Assembly: GCA_050633525.1 (NCBI GenBank)
Contig: JBOEGR010000037.1
Coordinates: forward strand, 1-64,000
DNA: 64,000 nucleotides
Reading direction: 5' to 3'
Origin: CANLBN01 sp050633525
GTDB taxonomy: Bacteria; Pseudomonadota; Gammaproteobacteria; Pseudomonadales; Cellvibrionaceae
Shown here: in pieces, positions 28,093-36,397 of the stretch
Numbering within the stretch: position 1 is the stretch's first letter
Layout of the letters: each line of letters starts with the position of its first letter
Translations under genes and position numbers: made by a program
Notes under the pieces: model-generated
The model's database searches: none
What the model was told of the DNA's origin: nothing
Seen by the model: only the letters and a program-made list of their open reading frames with translations

Positions 28093-30276
28093 ATGACAAT
28101 AACAACAGCGAATAAAATTCTACTTGCGACTCTAGGCCTACACGCTAGCAGCCTTAGCTATGGGCAATCGAGCAACTACGGAAAAGACTTAGATTACCTA
28201 TCCCTAACACTAGAAGAACTCGGCAAGATTAAAGTCTCCATTGCCACCGGCAACAACACCCCCATTGAACAAGCTCCAGCCGTAGCAACGGTTATCACCG
28301 CCCAACAAATTGAAGCCATGGGAGCCAGAACCCTAGATGAAGTGCTGGAAACCGTACCCGGCCTACATGTTTCGATATCCGGTACAAATAGACTGGATTC
28401 CATCTACTCCATCAGGGGAATCCACACCAGTTTTAACCCTCAAGTACTTTTATTAATTAATAACACACCCCTCCAATCCCCATTCCAAGGGGGCAGACCA
28501 ACCCTATTTCGCCAACCAGTCAATAGCATAGAAAAAATAGAGGTAATCCGAGGGCCAGGTTCAGCCGTGTATGGCGCCGATGCATTTTCTGGTGTTATCA
28601 ATATTATTACGAAAACAGCCAAAGACATTGCCGGAAATGAAATAGGAATAAGATCAGGCTCATTTGATTACCAAGAGGCTTGGATACAAACCGGAACTCA
28701 ACATGAAGACTGGGGAATGTCTTTCACACTGAATTACCAGCACAGTAATGGCGATAAAGAACGAACCATAAATTCTGACTTCCAAACTATGCTCGACTCC
28801 AATAGCAGTTACTCTACCAACTCTTCGCTATCTCCAGGCAGCCTGTCCACGAGATATGAAGTTGTAGATGCTACTATCGCTGTTGAAAATCAAAACTGGA
28901 AAGCAAATATACGCGCATGGGAATCGGACAATACAGGTAATGGGGCTGGTGGCGCTCAAGCATTAGACCCAAAGTCAGGCGACAACTACACGTTATATAC
29001 AGCCGACGCTGCATTCCAAACGTCTGACTGGTTTGACGGGTGGACTAATTCAGCAAAACTTAATTATACTTATTACAAGCTGGATTCTAATTTTATTCTC
29101 CTACCCCCCAATACAAGAGTAGCCATATCAGGCGGGAACATAGCTGTCGACCCTAACAACAATCTCGACCCATTACCCGGCTCTACCATTTTCACGTTCA
29201 CAGAGGGCCTAATAGGAAACCCAAATGCTAAAACTGAGGATGCTCAAATAGAGCTAACCAGTACATATAAAAATTTGAACAATCATCAAATCCGTTTAAG
29301 CACTGGCTCACGCCATCAAACAATCAGGACAAGTGAAACTAAAAACTTTGGACCTGGCGTCATATCTGACTCATCGCCAACAACTCTTGACGGGACATTA
29401 ACCGACGTTTCGGGGACAAATAATATATATCTACCGGACAGCTCAAGAACAGTGAATTATCTTTCTCTTCAAGATGAGTGGAATATACAAGAAAACTGGA
29501 AACTGGTTACCGGTATCAGACACGACAAGTATTCAGACTTTGGAAGCACTACCAATCCAAGGCTAGCTCTTGTCTGGCAAAAATCTGAAAAACTCTCGAC
29601 AAAAATCCTCTACGGCAGTGCTTTCAGAGCGCCTTCTTTTGCCGAACTCGGCTTTCAGAACAACCCTGCTGCTATAGGAAATAAAAATTTAGATCCGGAA
29701 AAGATAGACACTTACGAAGTTGCTTTTAGCTACCAGCCTTACTCTTCTTTTAGAACCGACCTAAGTCTTTACTATTATCAAGCCAAAGACCTAATTGAGT
29801 ATGTATTTACTCCCGACGCGGGGGGCCTTCAAGCACAAAATGTAAGAGACCAAGATGGCCACGGCTTTGAATGGGAAGCCAGCTGGGAATTAACACAAAA
29901 CTTCCGTATAAATACTAACTATGCCTGGCAACGGTCTGAGGATAGCGATAGTGGGCAAGAAATAGCGGACGCTCCCCAACAACAACTAACCCTTAGCTCC
30001 TTTTGGAAAATAGCACCTCAATGGCTACTCAGCAGCCAAATAAACTGGGTCGCCGATCGCAAGCGCGCCCAAAGTGACGCGCGCAGTGATATTGACGATT
30101 ACACCTTAGTTGACCTGACCCTGAAACGTCAAAATGCGTACAAAAACCTTGATGTAGGGCTTGGTATACGCAACCTTTTCGACGAAGATGCGCGCGAGCC
30201 TAGCGATGGCATAATAGCCGACGACTTTCCCTTAGAAGGCAGAAGCTTTTGGGCTGAACTACGTTACCAATTTTAA
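28093..30276 (+). CDS. TonB-dependent outer-membrane receptor
   Basis: A 727-residue receptor. A signal peptide ending near residue 24 is followed by a conserved LSLEELGKIKVSIATG segment and the plug domain (APAVATVITAQQIEAMGARTLDEVL; RGPGSAVYGADAFSGVINI). A 22-strand-type barrel with many aromatic strand ends follows, closing in a C-terminal phenylalanine (LRYQF). The plug start is of the kind seen in receptors linked to YfiR-domain proteins. The ligand is unknown: no siderophore, B12 or sugar-use genes are beside it. Confidence 0.9.
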   Translation: MTITTANKILLATLGLHASSLSYGQSSNYGKDLDYLSLTLEELGKIKVSIATGNNTPIEQAPAVATVITAQQIEAMGARTLDEVLETVPGLHVSISGTNRLDSIYSIRGIHTSFNPQVLLLINNTPLQSPFQGGRPTLFRQPVNSIEKIEVIRGPGSAVYGADAFSGVINIITKTAKDIAGNEIGIRSGSFDYQEAWIQTGTQHEDWGMSFTLNYQHSNGDKERTINSDFQTMLDSNSSYSTNSSLSPGSLSTRYEVVDATIAVENQNWKANIRAWESDNTGNGAGGAQALDPKSGDNYTLYTADAAFQTSDWFDGWTNSAKLNYTYYKLDSNFILLPPNTRVAISGGNIAVDPNNNLDPLPGSTIFTFTEGLIGNPNAKTEDAQIELTSTYKNLNNHQIRLSTGSRHQTIRTSETKNFGPGVISDSSPTTLDGTLTDVSGTNNIYLPDSSRTVNYLSLQDEWNIQENWKLVTGIRHDKYSDFGSTTNPRLALVWQKSEKLSTKILYGSAFRAPSFAELGFQNNPAAIGNKNLDPEKIDTYEVAFSYQPYSSFRTDLSLYYYQAKDLIEYVFTPDAGGLQAQNVRDQDGHGFEWEASWELTQNFRINTNYAWQRSEDSDSGQEIADAPQQQLTLSSFWKIAPQWLLSSQINWVADRKRAQSDARSDIDDYTLVDLTLKRQNAYKNLDVGLGIRNLFDEDAREPSDGIIADDFPLEGRSFWAELRYQF

Positions 30277-30510
30277 AACAACCCCACTAAACCCAGACTC
30301 TTCACAAACACCTGAAATACCCGACTAGACCTTATTCACTCAGCAAACAGACGAAATCATGGCACCAAGCCCAACCAAACTTTCGATTTAACGACAAAAA
30401 TAAGCAACACAACACCTCATTCAGAAAAACCCATACACCTTAATAAAAATAAAAAGTAGCGACTGGATCACATTTTTTATATTATTTTTGGCGCATCTTG
30501 TATTTTTTTA

Positions 30511-30538
30511 TTGCAAAAGGCTAAAAAATAGACATAAT
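30511..30538 (+). promoter_or_regulatory. Sigma70-like promoter of the accessory cluster
   Basis: TTGCAA (30511-30516), a 16-nt spacer, then CATAAT (30533-30538), in an A+T-rich setting. It leaves a leader of about 230 nt before the GTG start of the TPP enzyme, long enough for regulation. The match is good by eye but untested. Confidence 0.45.
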
Positions 30539-30718
30539 GCACGCGCCTTTGATGTAAACGGTATCATTTACCCAGACCAAAAAAAGCTTTTTAAATTAAT
30601 GCGTATCAATAACGACTTAATTTAGCAATATCGGACATACGGCCTCTGACTTAGCAGGCAACATGACTCTCTGCGCACAAGCATAGTGACTTCAGAAGTA
30701 CCCGATTGATATTCACTG

Positions 30719-30739
30719 CATTCCTAATTGCATGGAATG
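30719..30739 (+). promoter_or_regulatory. Small inverted repeat, possible operator
   Basis: CATTCC (30719-30724) and GGAATG (30734-30739) form 6-bp arms around a 9-nt centre, about 40 nt before the start codon of the TPP enzyme. It could be a repressor site or a small mRNA hairpin; a match of this size can occur by chance. Confidence 0.25.
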
Positions 30740-30777
30740 ACATACCAAAACGTGTTTAGCCCCTCGGAGATGTACCC

Positions 30778-32589
30778 GTGTCTAGAACCACAGAAAACAT
30801 TGCCCAATATATTAACCCCAATGGAATAACGGAGCCCCAACAAGATTTGTCGGACTTAATTGTTCGATACCTTGAGCATATCGGCGTCGACCATGTGTTT
30901 GGTGTTCCTGGTGGAGCAATAGAACCGATTTACAATGCACTAGCGCGCAGCGCAAGAAAGGGGGGGATTCAACCAGTCAATGCTTGCCATGAGTCAGCCG
31001 CAGCTTACATGGCAGATGGCTATTACAGAGAAACAGGCAAGCTCGGTGTTTGTATTGCAACATCGGGGCCTGGAGCAACCAACCTTATTACTGGGGTTGC
31101 TTGTGCTTACGACAATAATATTCCCATGCTGGTAATTACTGGGCAGCCCGCGATACCCTCATTCGGGAAAGGCGCTTTACAAGAGTCGGCTTGCTCCGGT
31201 GTCAATGTAGTAGGCATGTTCCGCCACTGCACCCGCTATAACTCTCTTGTTTCCCATCAAAACCAGTTGGAAAGGAAACTCGCCAATGCTGTACTCACAG
31301 CCTTTCAATCGAAAGGGCCTGTCCACTTATCGATACCCGTCGATATACTGAGAGAAAACCTCAACAGCCACACCCCTCAATATAACTTATCCGACAAGCT
31401 TGATCGCAATTTATCCAGCATGGATGAAGATAGCGTAGACGAACTAGTCACTATATTAAGGGATCACGATAAACCAGTTTTTTTTATTGGTAGCGGTGCC
31501 GTCGAGTCAATAGATGCCATTATGTTATTGGCTGATATCACCCACGCTCTTTTTGTAACGACGCCTGATGCCAAGGGTTTAATTAACCCTCTACACAAAT
31601 CCTATCGTGGTGTGTTTGGATTGGGCGGCCATGATAGCGCTATTGATACCATACAGCATAACCGGAGTGTTACCTTAGCCTTTGGTACCGGCTTTGGTGA
31701 GTTCTCAAGTAACAATTGGTCTGAAAGCCTACTCAATGAACAACTGGTTCATATCGATGACACGTCCGATAACTTACTGCGTTCGCCCATGGCCAAGCTG
31801 CATGTACACGGGCGTATACTGACCATCTGTAACCGACTAATTGATCAATTATTGTTAGCGCCAAGAAAAGAAAGTGGCGGTGATAAAAGCTTATTGGTAC
31901 CTGAAACTCTCAACCCTTATGTGTCACTGCAAGAGCCAGATAAATACCACTCAGATGCGGTTCCGCTTAAGCCGCAAAGATTAATGAAAGAGCTATCAGA
32001 ACGCTTCCCTCCTAATACGCGCTTTTTAGCTGATGCGGGCAATAGCATGATGTGGGCCCCTCATTATTTACAACCACAAAATCGACGAGAGCAACAGCTA
32101 TATAACAAAACCGAACGACGCTCAAGCAATGCTAGCTGGCTTCGATTAACACTGAATTTTGCTCCCATGGGTTGGGCCATAGGGGCTGCCGTTGGCGTAG
32201 CCCGAGGCAACCCTGATTGCCCGACAGTGTGTATTACTGGGGACGGCTCTTATTTGATGAGCGGACAAGAAATTACCATTGCTGCACAAGAACAATTACC
32301 CGTTGTCTTTGTCATACTGAATGATGGAGTATACGGCATGGTCATGCATGGTCAGCGCTTAGCAGGAGCGGAACCTATTTGCTTTAATTTGCAAGCAGTT
32401 AACTTTTGTGACTTGGCCAAAGCTATGGGGATCAACGCGTATATTATTGAATCGCCGGATGATTTTACTCAGTCTCTGATGGACGATATATTAAGCCGAA
32501 AAGGCCCCACACTATTGGATGTTCGAATTGACCGAGAAGAGATGCCGCCGATGGTTTCCCGACTCAAGACGCTAGGCAGCATCCAATAA
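30778..32589 (+). CDS. Acetolactate-synthase-like thiamine-pyrophosphate enzyme
   Basis: A 603-residue three-domain TPP enzyme. The N-terminal PYR domain has the cofactor-activating glutamate in NACHESAAAYMADGY and the SGPGATNLITGVACAYD block of acetohydroxyacid synthases. The middle domain (about 220-370) is diverged. The C-terminal domain has the TPP/metal motif GDGSYLMSGQE ending in VILND. It starts with GTG behind a GGAG. No small regulatory subunit (IlvH/N) follows and no branched-chain genes are near, so a housekeeping AHAS role is unlikely. It is probably a carboligase or decarboxylase acting on pyruvate or another 2-oxoacid for this cluster. The product is unknown. Confidence 0.8.
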   Translation: MSRTTENIAQYINPNGITEPQQDLSDLIVRYLEHIGVDHVFGVPGGAIEPIYNALARSARKGGIQPVNACHESAAAYMADGYYRETGKLGVCIATSGPGATNLITGVACAYDNNIPMLVITGQPAIPSFGKGALQESACSGVNVVGMFRHCTRYNSLVSHQNQLERKLANAVLTAFQSKGPVHLSIPVDILRENLNSHTPQYNLSDKLDRNLSSMDEDSVDELVTILRDHDKPVFFIGSGAVESIDAIMLLADITHALFVTTPDAKGLINPLHKSYRGVFGLGGHDSAIDTIQHNRSVTLAFGTGFGEFSSNNWSESLLNEQLVHIDDTSDNLLRSPMAKLHVHGRILTICNRLIDQLLLAPRKESGGDKSLLVPETLNPYVSLQEPDKYHSDAVPLKPQRLMKELSERFPPNTRFLADAGNSMMWAPHYLQPQNRREQQLYNKTERRSSNASWLRLTLNFAPMGWAIGAAVGVARGNPDCPTVCITGDGSYLMSGQEITIAAQEQLPVVFVILNDGVYGMVMHGQRLAGAEPICFNLQAVNFCDLAKAMGINAYIIESPDDFTQSLMDDILSRKGPTLLDVRIDREEMPPMVSRLKTLGSIQ

Positions 32590-32721
32590 AATACGATGGC
32601 CTCTACCATTCATAACTTAAGTTTTTTATGAACACATATTATAAAGATGTCTATAGATGCTCTATTTAATCAAAGACAATATGTAAACTACTTTTAAGCT
32701 ATTACAACCCAATAACATATT

Positions 32722-33537
32722 ATGACCAAACGCAAACACGATGAAGTTCGCAGCCGTAACGAAGCTTTTACTGATAAAACGGCAACACGTATCTGGCATG
32801 AAACACCTTGCGACGACAACCCCTATATTGCCTCATCCGCTTTATGCCACGGCTACGACTTACAAGAACTGATCCGTGAATGCAGTTTTGTGGACGTTTT
32901 TTATTTATTGTTCCGGGGAGAACTGCCCAGCAAAGAAGAATCATCATTGCTCGAAGCTCTCATGATAGCGCTCATCAACCCTGGACCTAGGCATGCGGCT
33001 ACTCGTGCTGCAATGAATGCAGGCGTAGGTAAAACGATGCCTGTTCATATTTTGCCTATTGCACTGACTGTGATGGGGGGAGAACACTTGGGCGGTGGAG
33101 AAGTAGAGCCTGCTATGCGTTTTTTACGTAAATATCAAAAACAAAAGTCCTCAGATTTTTTCTTGTCTTTAGAAAAGTCTGATAACGGCGATGCGGATAG
33201 AGAAAATACACACCCAGGTTTTGGCTCTATCTACAGCGGCATTGATATTTTAACCCAGAAAAATGCCGATCAATTACTAAACCTACCTGCTGCCGGAAAA
33301 GCATTAAAATGGGGAAATGAATTGGCAAAAAAGCTCAATGAAAAAAGTATAGGCTGGCTACCAACCGGTTTAGCGGCAGCTGTTTTTGCTGACCTAGGCT
33401 TCCAACCTAAAATGGGGGGAGCATTATTCCAACTACTCAGTGCGCCGGGGCTAGCCGCTCATGGCTTAGAACTATCAAACAAACCTATTACCGCTATGCC
33501 TTATGTCCGCGATGAAAATTATGTTATCGAAAAGTAA
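32722..33537 (+). CDS. Citrate-synthase-like protein, first of tandem pair
   Basis: A 271-residue short citrate-synthase-fold protein. Landmarks are SSALCHGYDLQELI near the start, ATRAAMNAG, GGEHLGGGEVEPAMRFL (equivalent of the GxxHGGAN helix, histidine displaced), THPGFGSIY (equivalent of GFGHRVY with Ser for the catalytic His) and SIGWLPTGLAAA (equivalent of NVDFYSG with the catalytic Asp missing). Length is near that of citryl-CoA-lyase-like short members rather than the roughly 430 residues of housekeeping citrate synthase. Its stop overlaps the next gene by 35 nt, so the two are co-translated and probably form a heteromer. Activity, if any, cannot be classical citrate synthesis. Confidence 0.7.
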   Translation: MTKRKHDEVRSRNEAFTDKTATRIWHETPCDDNPYIASSALCHGYDLQELIRECSFVDVFYLLFRGELPSKEESSLLEALMIALINPGPRHAATRAAMNAGVGKTMPVHILPIALTVMGGEHLGGGEVEPAMRFLRKYQKQKSSDFFLSLEKSDNGDADRENTHPGFGSIYSGIDILTQKNADQLLNLPAAGKALKWGNELAKKLNEKSIGWLPTGLAAAVFADLGFQPKMGGALFQLLSAPGLAAHGLELSNKPITAMPYVRDENYVIEK

Positions 33538-34360
33538 AAAAGACGCGATTAAATCCTTAGATAAAAAGCGCAATATCATTCATAGCAGCACAGGCGGCTG
33601 GATTCCGGGTACCGGTGTTTTTAGTCATGGTTACTCAATGCTAGATGAGCTTGTAGGGGAAAAAACTTATTTTCAAATAATGGTTTTAAATGCAACCGGA
33701 AAACTAGTTAGCAAAGCTCTAGCCGATTGGCTTGAAGCTATTTATGGTTGCCTAAGCTGGCCAGACCCTAGAATATGGTGTAATCAAATTGGCGCCCTCT
33801 CCGGCGTTGCAAAAACTTCTGTTGTAGCGGGCACCACAATAGGCGTACTCGCAGCCGATGCTAGAACTTACGGAATTTACCCCCTCATAGAAGGCGTCGA
33901 ATTCATCCAAAAGAGCCACAAGCAATACCAAAAAGGATTATCAGTTAGCGAACTAATCGAATTAGAAATCAAAGCACACAAAGGCAAGCCCCATATTATG
34001 GGGTATATACGCCCAATCGCAAGAGGTGACGAACGCCTAGAACGCATGGAAAAAGTCAGCGAAAAATTAGGGTTTGAGGAAGGGGCCCACTTAAAACTTG
34101 CTTATAATATTGAAGAAGAATTACAAAAAAGATTCAATGAAGGGATGAATATAAATGGGTATATTTCTGCTTTTTTATCCGACCAAAATTTTTCATCACA
34201 AGAAGTCTACCAAATATTTTCAACTTTAGTGATGAGCGGTGTAACCGCATGCCACCTAGAACAAGCAAAAAAAGATCCAGAATCTTTTCTTCCACTACGC
34301 TGCGAAGACATAGATTATACTGGGAAAAAAAGTAGAACGATAACATCGGAAAAAAAATGA
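33503..34360 (+). CDS. Citrate-synthase-like protein, second of tandem pair
   Basis: 285 residues and again citrate-synthase-fold: GVFSHGYSMLDELVG at the start, a GTTIGVLAADARTYGIYP helix where HGGAN is expected, IMGYIRPIARGDERLERM matching GFGHRVYKxxDPR but without the histidine, and NINGYISAFLSDQNF matching NVDFYSGL with Asp replaced by Asn. The end LPLRCEDIDYTGK matches the RPxxxYTG tail. So both proteins of the pair are degenerate at the His/Asp sites but in different ways. Several ATGs (33503, 33512, 33521) could be the start; none has a clear ribosome binding site, which fits coupling to the upstream gene. Confidence 0.65.
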   Translation: MSAMKIMLSKSKKDAIKSLDKKRNIIHSSTGGWIPGTGVFSHGYSMLDELVGEKTYFQIMVLNATGKLVSKALADWLEAIYGCLSWPDPRIWCNQIGALSGVAKTSVVAGTTIGVLAADARTYGIYPLIEGVEFIQKSHKQYQKGLSVSELIELEIKAHKGKPHIMGYIRPIARGDERLERMEKVSEKLGFEEGAHLKLAYNIEEELQKRFNEGMNINGYISAFLSDQNFSSQEVYQIFSTLVMSGVTACHLEQAKKDPESFLPLRCEDIDYTGKKSRTITSEKK

Positions 34361-35634
34361 TCACACAACTAAGCGATACATTCGACACCCACTGGGCATA
34401 CATAGATAGATACATGCACTCATCTGTCAACATCATAGCTAAAGTTCACTTAAAATCATATATAAGCAATCAAGAAATTGACAAAGCAGTCGCATCATTA
34501 TCAGAAGAACACCCTTATATAACCTCAAAACTCTGCTCCAAAAAAGAAAAGGGATGCGAGAAATTTTATTTAAAAAGAACCGAAGAAAAAAAAATAAAAA
34601 CATCTTTAAAAACATGTTCAAATGAAGAAATTAGAAAAAAGATGGATTTAATATCGGAATATCGATATAAAAGATTAAATTTAGAGCAAGGAGAGTTATT
34701 ATATATCGACATATCAAGAAGCGATGACGAAACCTTACTGGAAATCGTTTTCGCTCACCTTCTCACGGATGCCACTGGAGCAATAACGCTAACATCCGAA
34801 ATATTATCGAAATTGAAAACAAAAAAAACAGATAAAATAAAAAAAATAAAGACAAGAAAACCTTACGACGAAATAAGATATGGCTGGAAAGACAGAAAAG
34901 ATGAAACAAAACCCATACCTCTCCCTGAGAAGCTATGCGAAAAATCAGACCCTTGGCCACAACCAGCCTTCACATACAAAAGAAAAGAATTTGAAAAGTC
35001 AATATTCGATAACATAAAAAGATGGTTAAAAAAAGAAAAAATAGAAGCATCCGTATCGGATTTTTTTTACTACACTCTAAAAAAAATTTATACAAAAAAA
35101 TATAACCAAGAACTATCCACAAACGTGGTGATGAGTTACAGAAATAAAATCGATGACTTAGACGACAGAAAAGGTATAAATACGTTAGCAGTATTTGAAT
35201 GCATAAATATTGAAAAAAATATTGAAACCCCAAAACTTTGGTTAGAAGAATTTTCCTCAAAGAGAAAACGCACTATAAACATAGAAAATATCATAGAGTT
35301 TAACAACAAACTTCGAATGCTAAACAAAACCATGCCAGAGCATGATGTCGAAAAAGGAAGAAAGATACTGAACACGCTTTTACCGGTAAATTCAAACGAA
35401 TCTATATTTGCCTTCAATAATTACGGGGTAATTGACCCTTTATTTGAAAAAAATTCTGACCTTGATATTATAGATATAGACATACAAGGGAGTGTACTAG
35501 CGCAAGAAATAAGATTTTTTTCCTATAAAGAAAAAATACATTTTAACATGATGTTTTCGAAAGACAACGTGCCTTTTTCAACAGAAAGTTTTTGGAACGA
35601 CTTCTTAACTGAAATTGAAAAAACAATAAACTAG
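34357..35634 (+). CDS. Condensation/alcohol-acetyltransferase-fold protein
   Basis: A stand-alone 425-residue protein of the chloramphenicol-acetyltransferase-like superfamily that includes NRPS condensation domains, WS/DGAT and alcohol acetyltransferases. The active-site segment is FAHLLTDATG (about residues 132-141), an HxxxDxxG version of HHxxxDG. The C-terminal half has the FAFNNYGVID segment where the DFGWG-like latch is expected. It overlaps the previous stop by 4 nt (ATGA). It is very lysine-rich and A+T-rich compared with its neighbours. It likely transfers an acyl group from a CoA or carrier to an alcohol or amine; the substrate is unknown. Confidence 0.6.
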   Translation: MITQLSDTFDTHWAYIDRYMHSSVNIIAKVHLKSYISNQEIDKAVASLSEEHPYITSKLCSKKEKGCEKFYLKRTEEKKIKTSLKTCSNEEIRKKMDLISEYRYKRLNLEQGELLYIDISRSDDETLLEIVFAHLLTDATGAITLTSEILSKLKTKKTDKIKKIKTRKPYDEIRYGWKDRKDETKPIPLPEKLCEKSDPWPQPAFTYKRKEFEKSIFDNIKRWLKKEKIEASVSDFFYYTLKKIYTKKYNQELSTNVVMSYRNKIDDLDDRKGINTLAVFECINIEKNIETPKLWLEEFSSKRKRTINIENIIEFNNKLRMLNKTMPEHDVEKGRKILNTLLPVNSNESIFAFNNYGVIDPLFEKNSDLDIIDIDIQGSVLAQEIRFFSYKEKIHFNMMFSKDNVPFSTESFWNDFLTEIEKTIN

Positions 35635-35647
35635 AAAAATTAATAAA

Positions 35648-36394
35648 ATGAAATTTACAATATTAGACATATTCATTTGGGTGTACATTTGGGTTGCGCC
35701 AGCATTAAGCAGCCTATTTACGTATAAAATAATTCAATCATTGCCTTTCAATGAAAATTATCTTCTTGCTTTTTTTGCACCATTAATATACCTACTTTGG
35801 CTATATATTTTCCTAATTATTTCATCAATAGAAACAATAATTATAAGGGGTGTTTTTCCAAAAAAAGAACGATTTGAGCTGACCGGAAGCAATCAGTCAC
35901 TTTTTTATCTCTTCTCTATAATTTACACCACAAAACGTATGCTAATGTTATTTTCTTTACCTTTATTCGATTTTTTGAGAGATGCACCTTACAGCATGAC
36001 TTTCTTGAAGAGACTAGCCATGAGAGCTTACTCTTCATCTACACACATAGGAAAAAATTCCGAAATACATACCTGGCCTCTAGACCCCGATTTAACTTTT
36101 ATAGATAACAATGTCGTTATCGGAATATATTCTAAAATAATCGCCCATGGCCACAAAAGAAATTCAAAGGGTGGCCTAATAGCTTTAACCTCCGCTATAA
36201 AAATTCATTCTTTTGTTAAAATTGGAAATAGCTGTACTATAAATATGGGCGTGGAAATAGGTGAAGGGTCTATAATTGAATCAAATACGAATATCATGCC
36301 TCACACCAAAATACCCAAAGGAGAAATATGGGGAGGAAATCCGGCTAGGTTTATCAAGAAAGTAAGTGAAGAGGAGGATTGGCAACAGAAATAA
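35648..36394 (+). CDS. Membrane-anchored left-handed beta-helix acyltransferase
   Basis: 248 residues. Two or three membrane segments fill the first 75 (FIWVYIWVAPALSSLFTY; LLAFFAPLIYLLWLYIFLI). From about residue 135 on there is a hexapeptide-repeat beta-helix (VVIGIYSKIIAHGHK, IKIHSFVKIGNSCTI, IIESNTNIMPHTKIP) closed by GEIWGGNPARFI, the usual end of such acetyltransferases. The HGH is a candidate catalytic histidine. The layout recalls the C-terminal part of Pls-type terminal domains found after peptide synthetases. A 13-nt gap to the previous gene suggests one operon. It ends 3 nt from the convergent GGDEF-EAL gene. Confidence 0.7.
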   Translation: MKFTILDIFIWVYIWVAPALSSLFTYKIIQSLPFNENYLLAFFAPLIYLLWLYIFLIISSIETIIIRGVFPKKERFELTGSNQSLFYLFSIIYTTKRMLMLFSLPLFDFLRDAPYSMTFLKRLAMRAYSSSTHIGKNSEIHTWPLDPDLTFIDNNVVIGIYSKIIAHGHKRNSKGGLIALTSAIKIHSFVKIGNSCTINMGVEIGEGSIIESNTNIMPHTKIPKGEIWGGNPARFIKKVSEEEDWQQK

Positions 36395-36397
36395 ACA

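Larger units (their letters stand above)
30277..30777. other. Intergenic region upstream of the TPP / citrate-synthase-like cluster
   Basis: 501 nt with no supported gene. It holds a sigma70-like promoter (30511-30538), a small inverted repeat at 30719-30739 and the ribosome binding site GGAG for the GTG start at 30778, which lies eight bases upstream. The first 200 nt are low in G and give no recognisable terminator for the receptor gene. Confidence 0.55.

Noticed and set aside
30778..32589. Housekeeping acetolactate synthase (ilvB/ilvI)
   Set aside because: No regulatory subunit or ilv genes follow, the middle domain is diverged, and the gene heads an accessory cluster.
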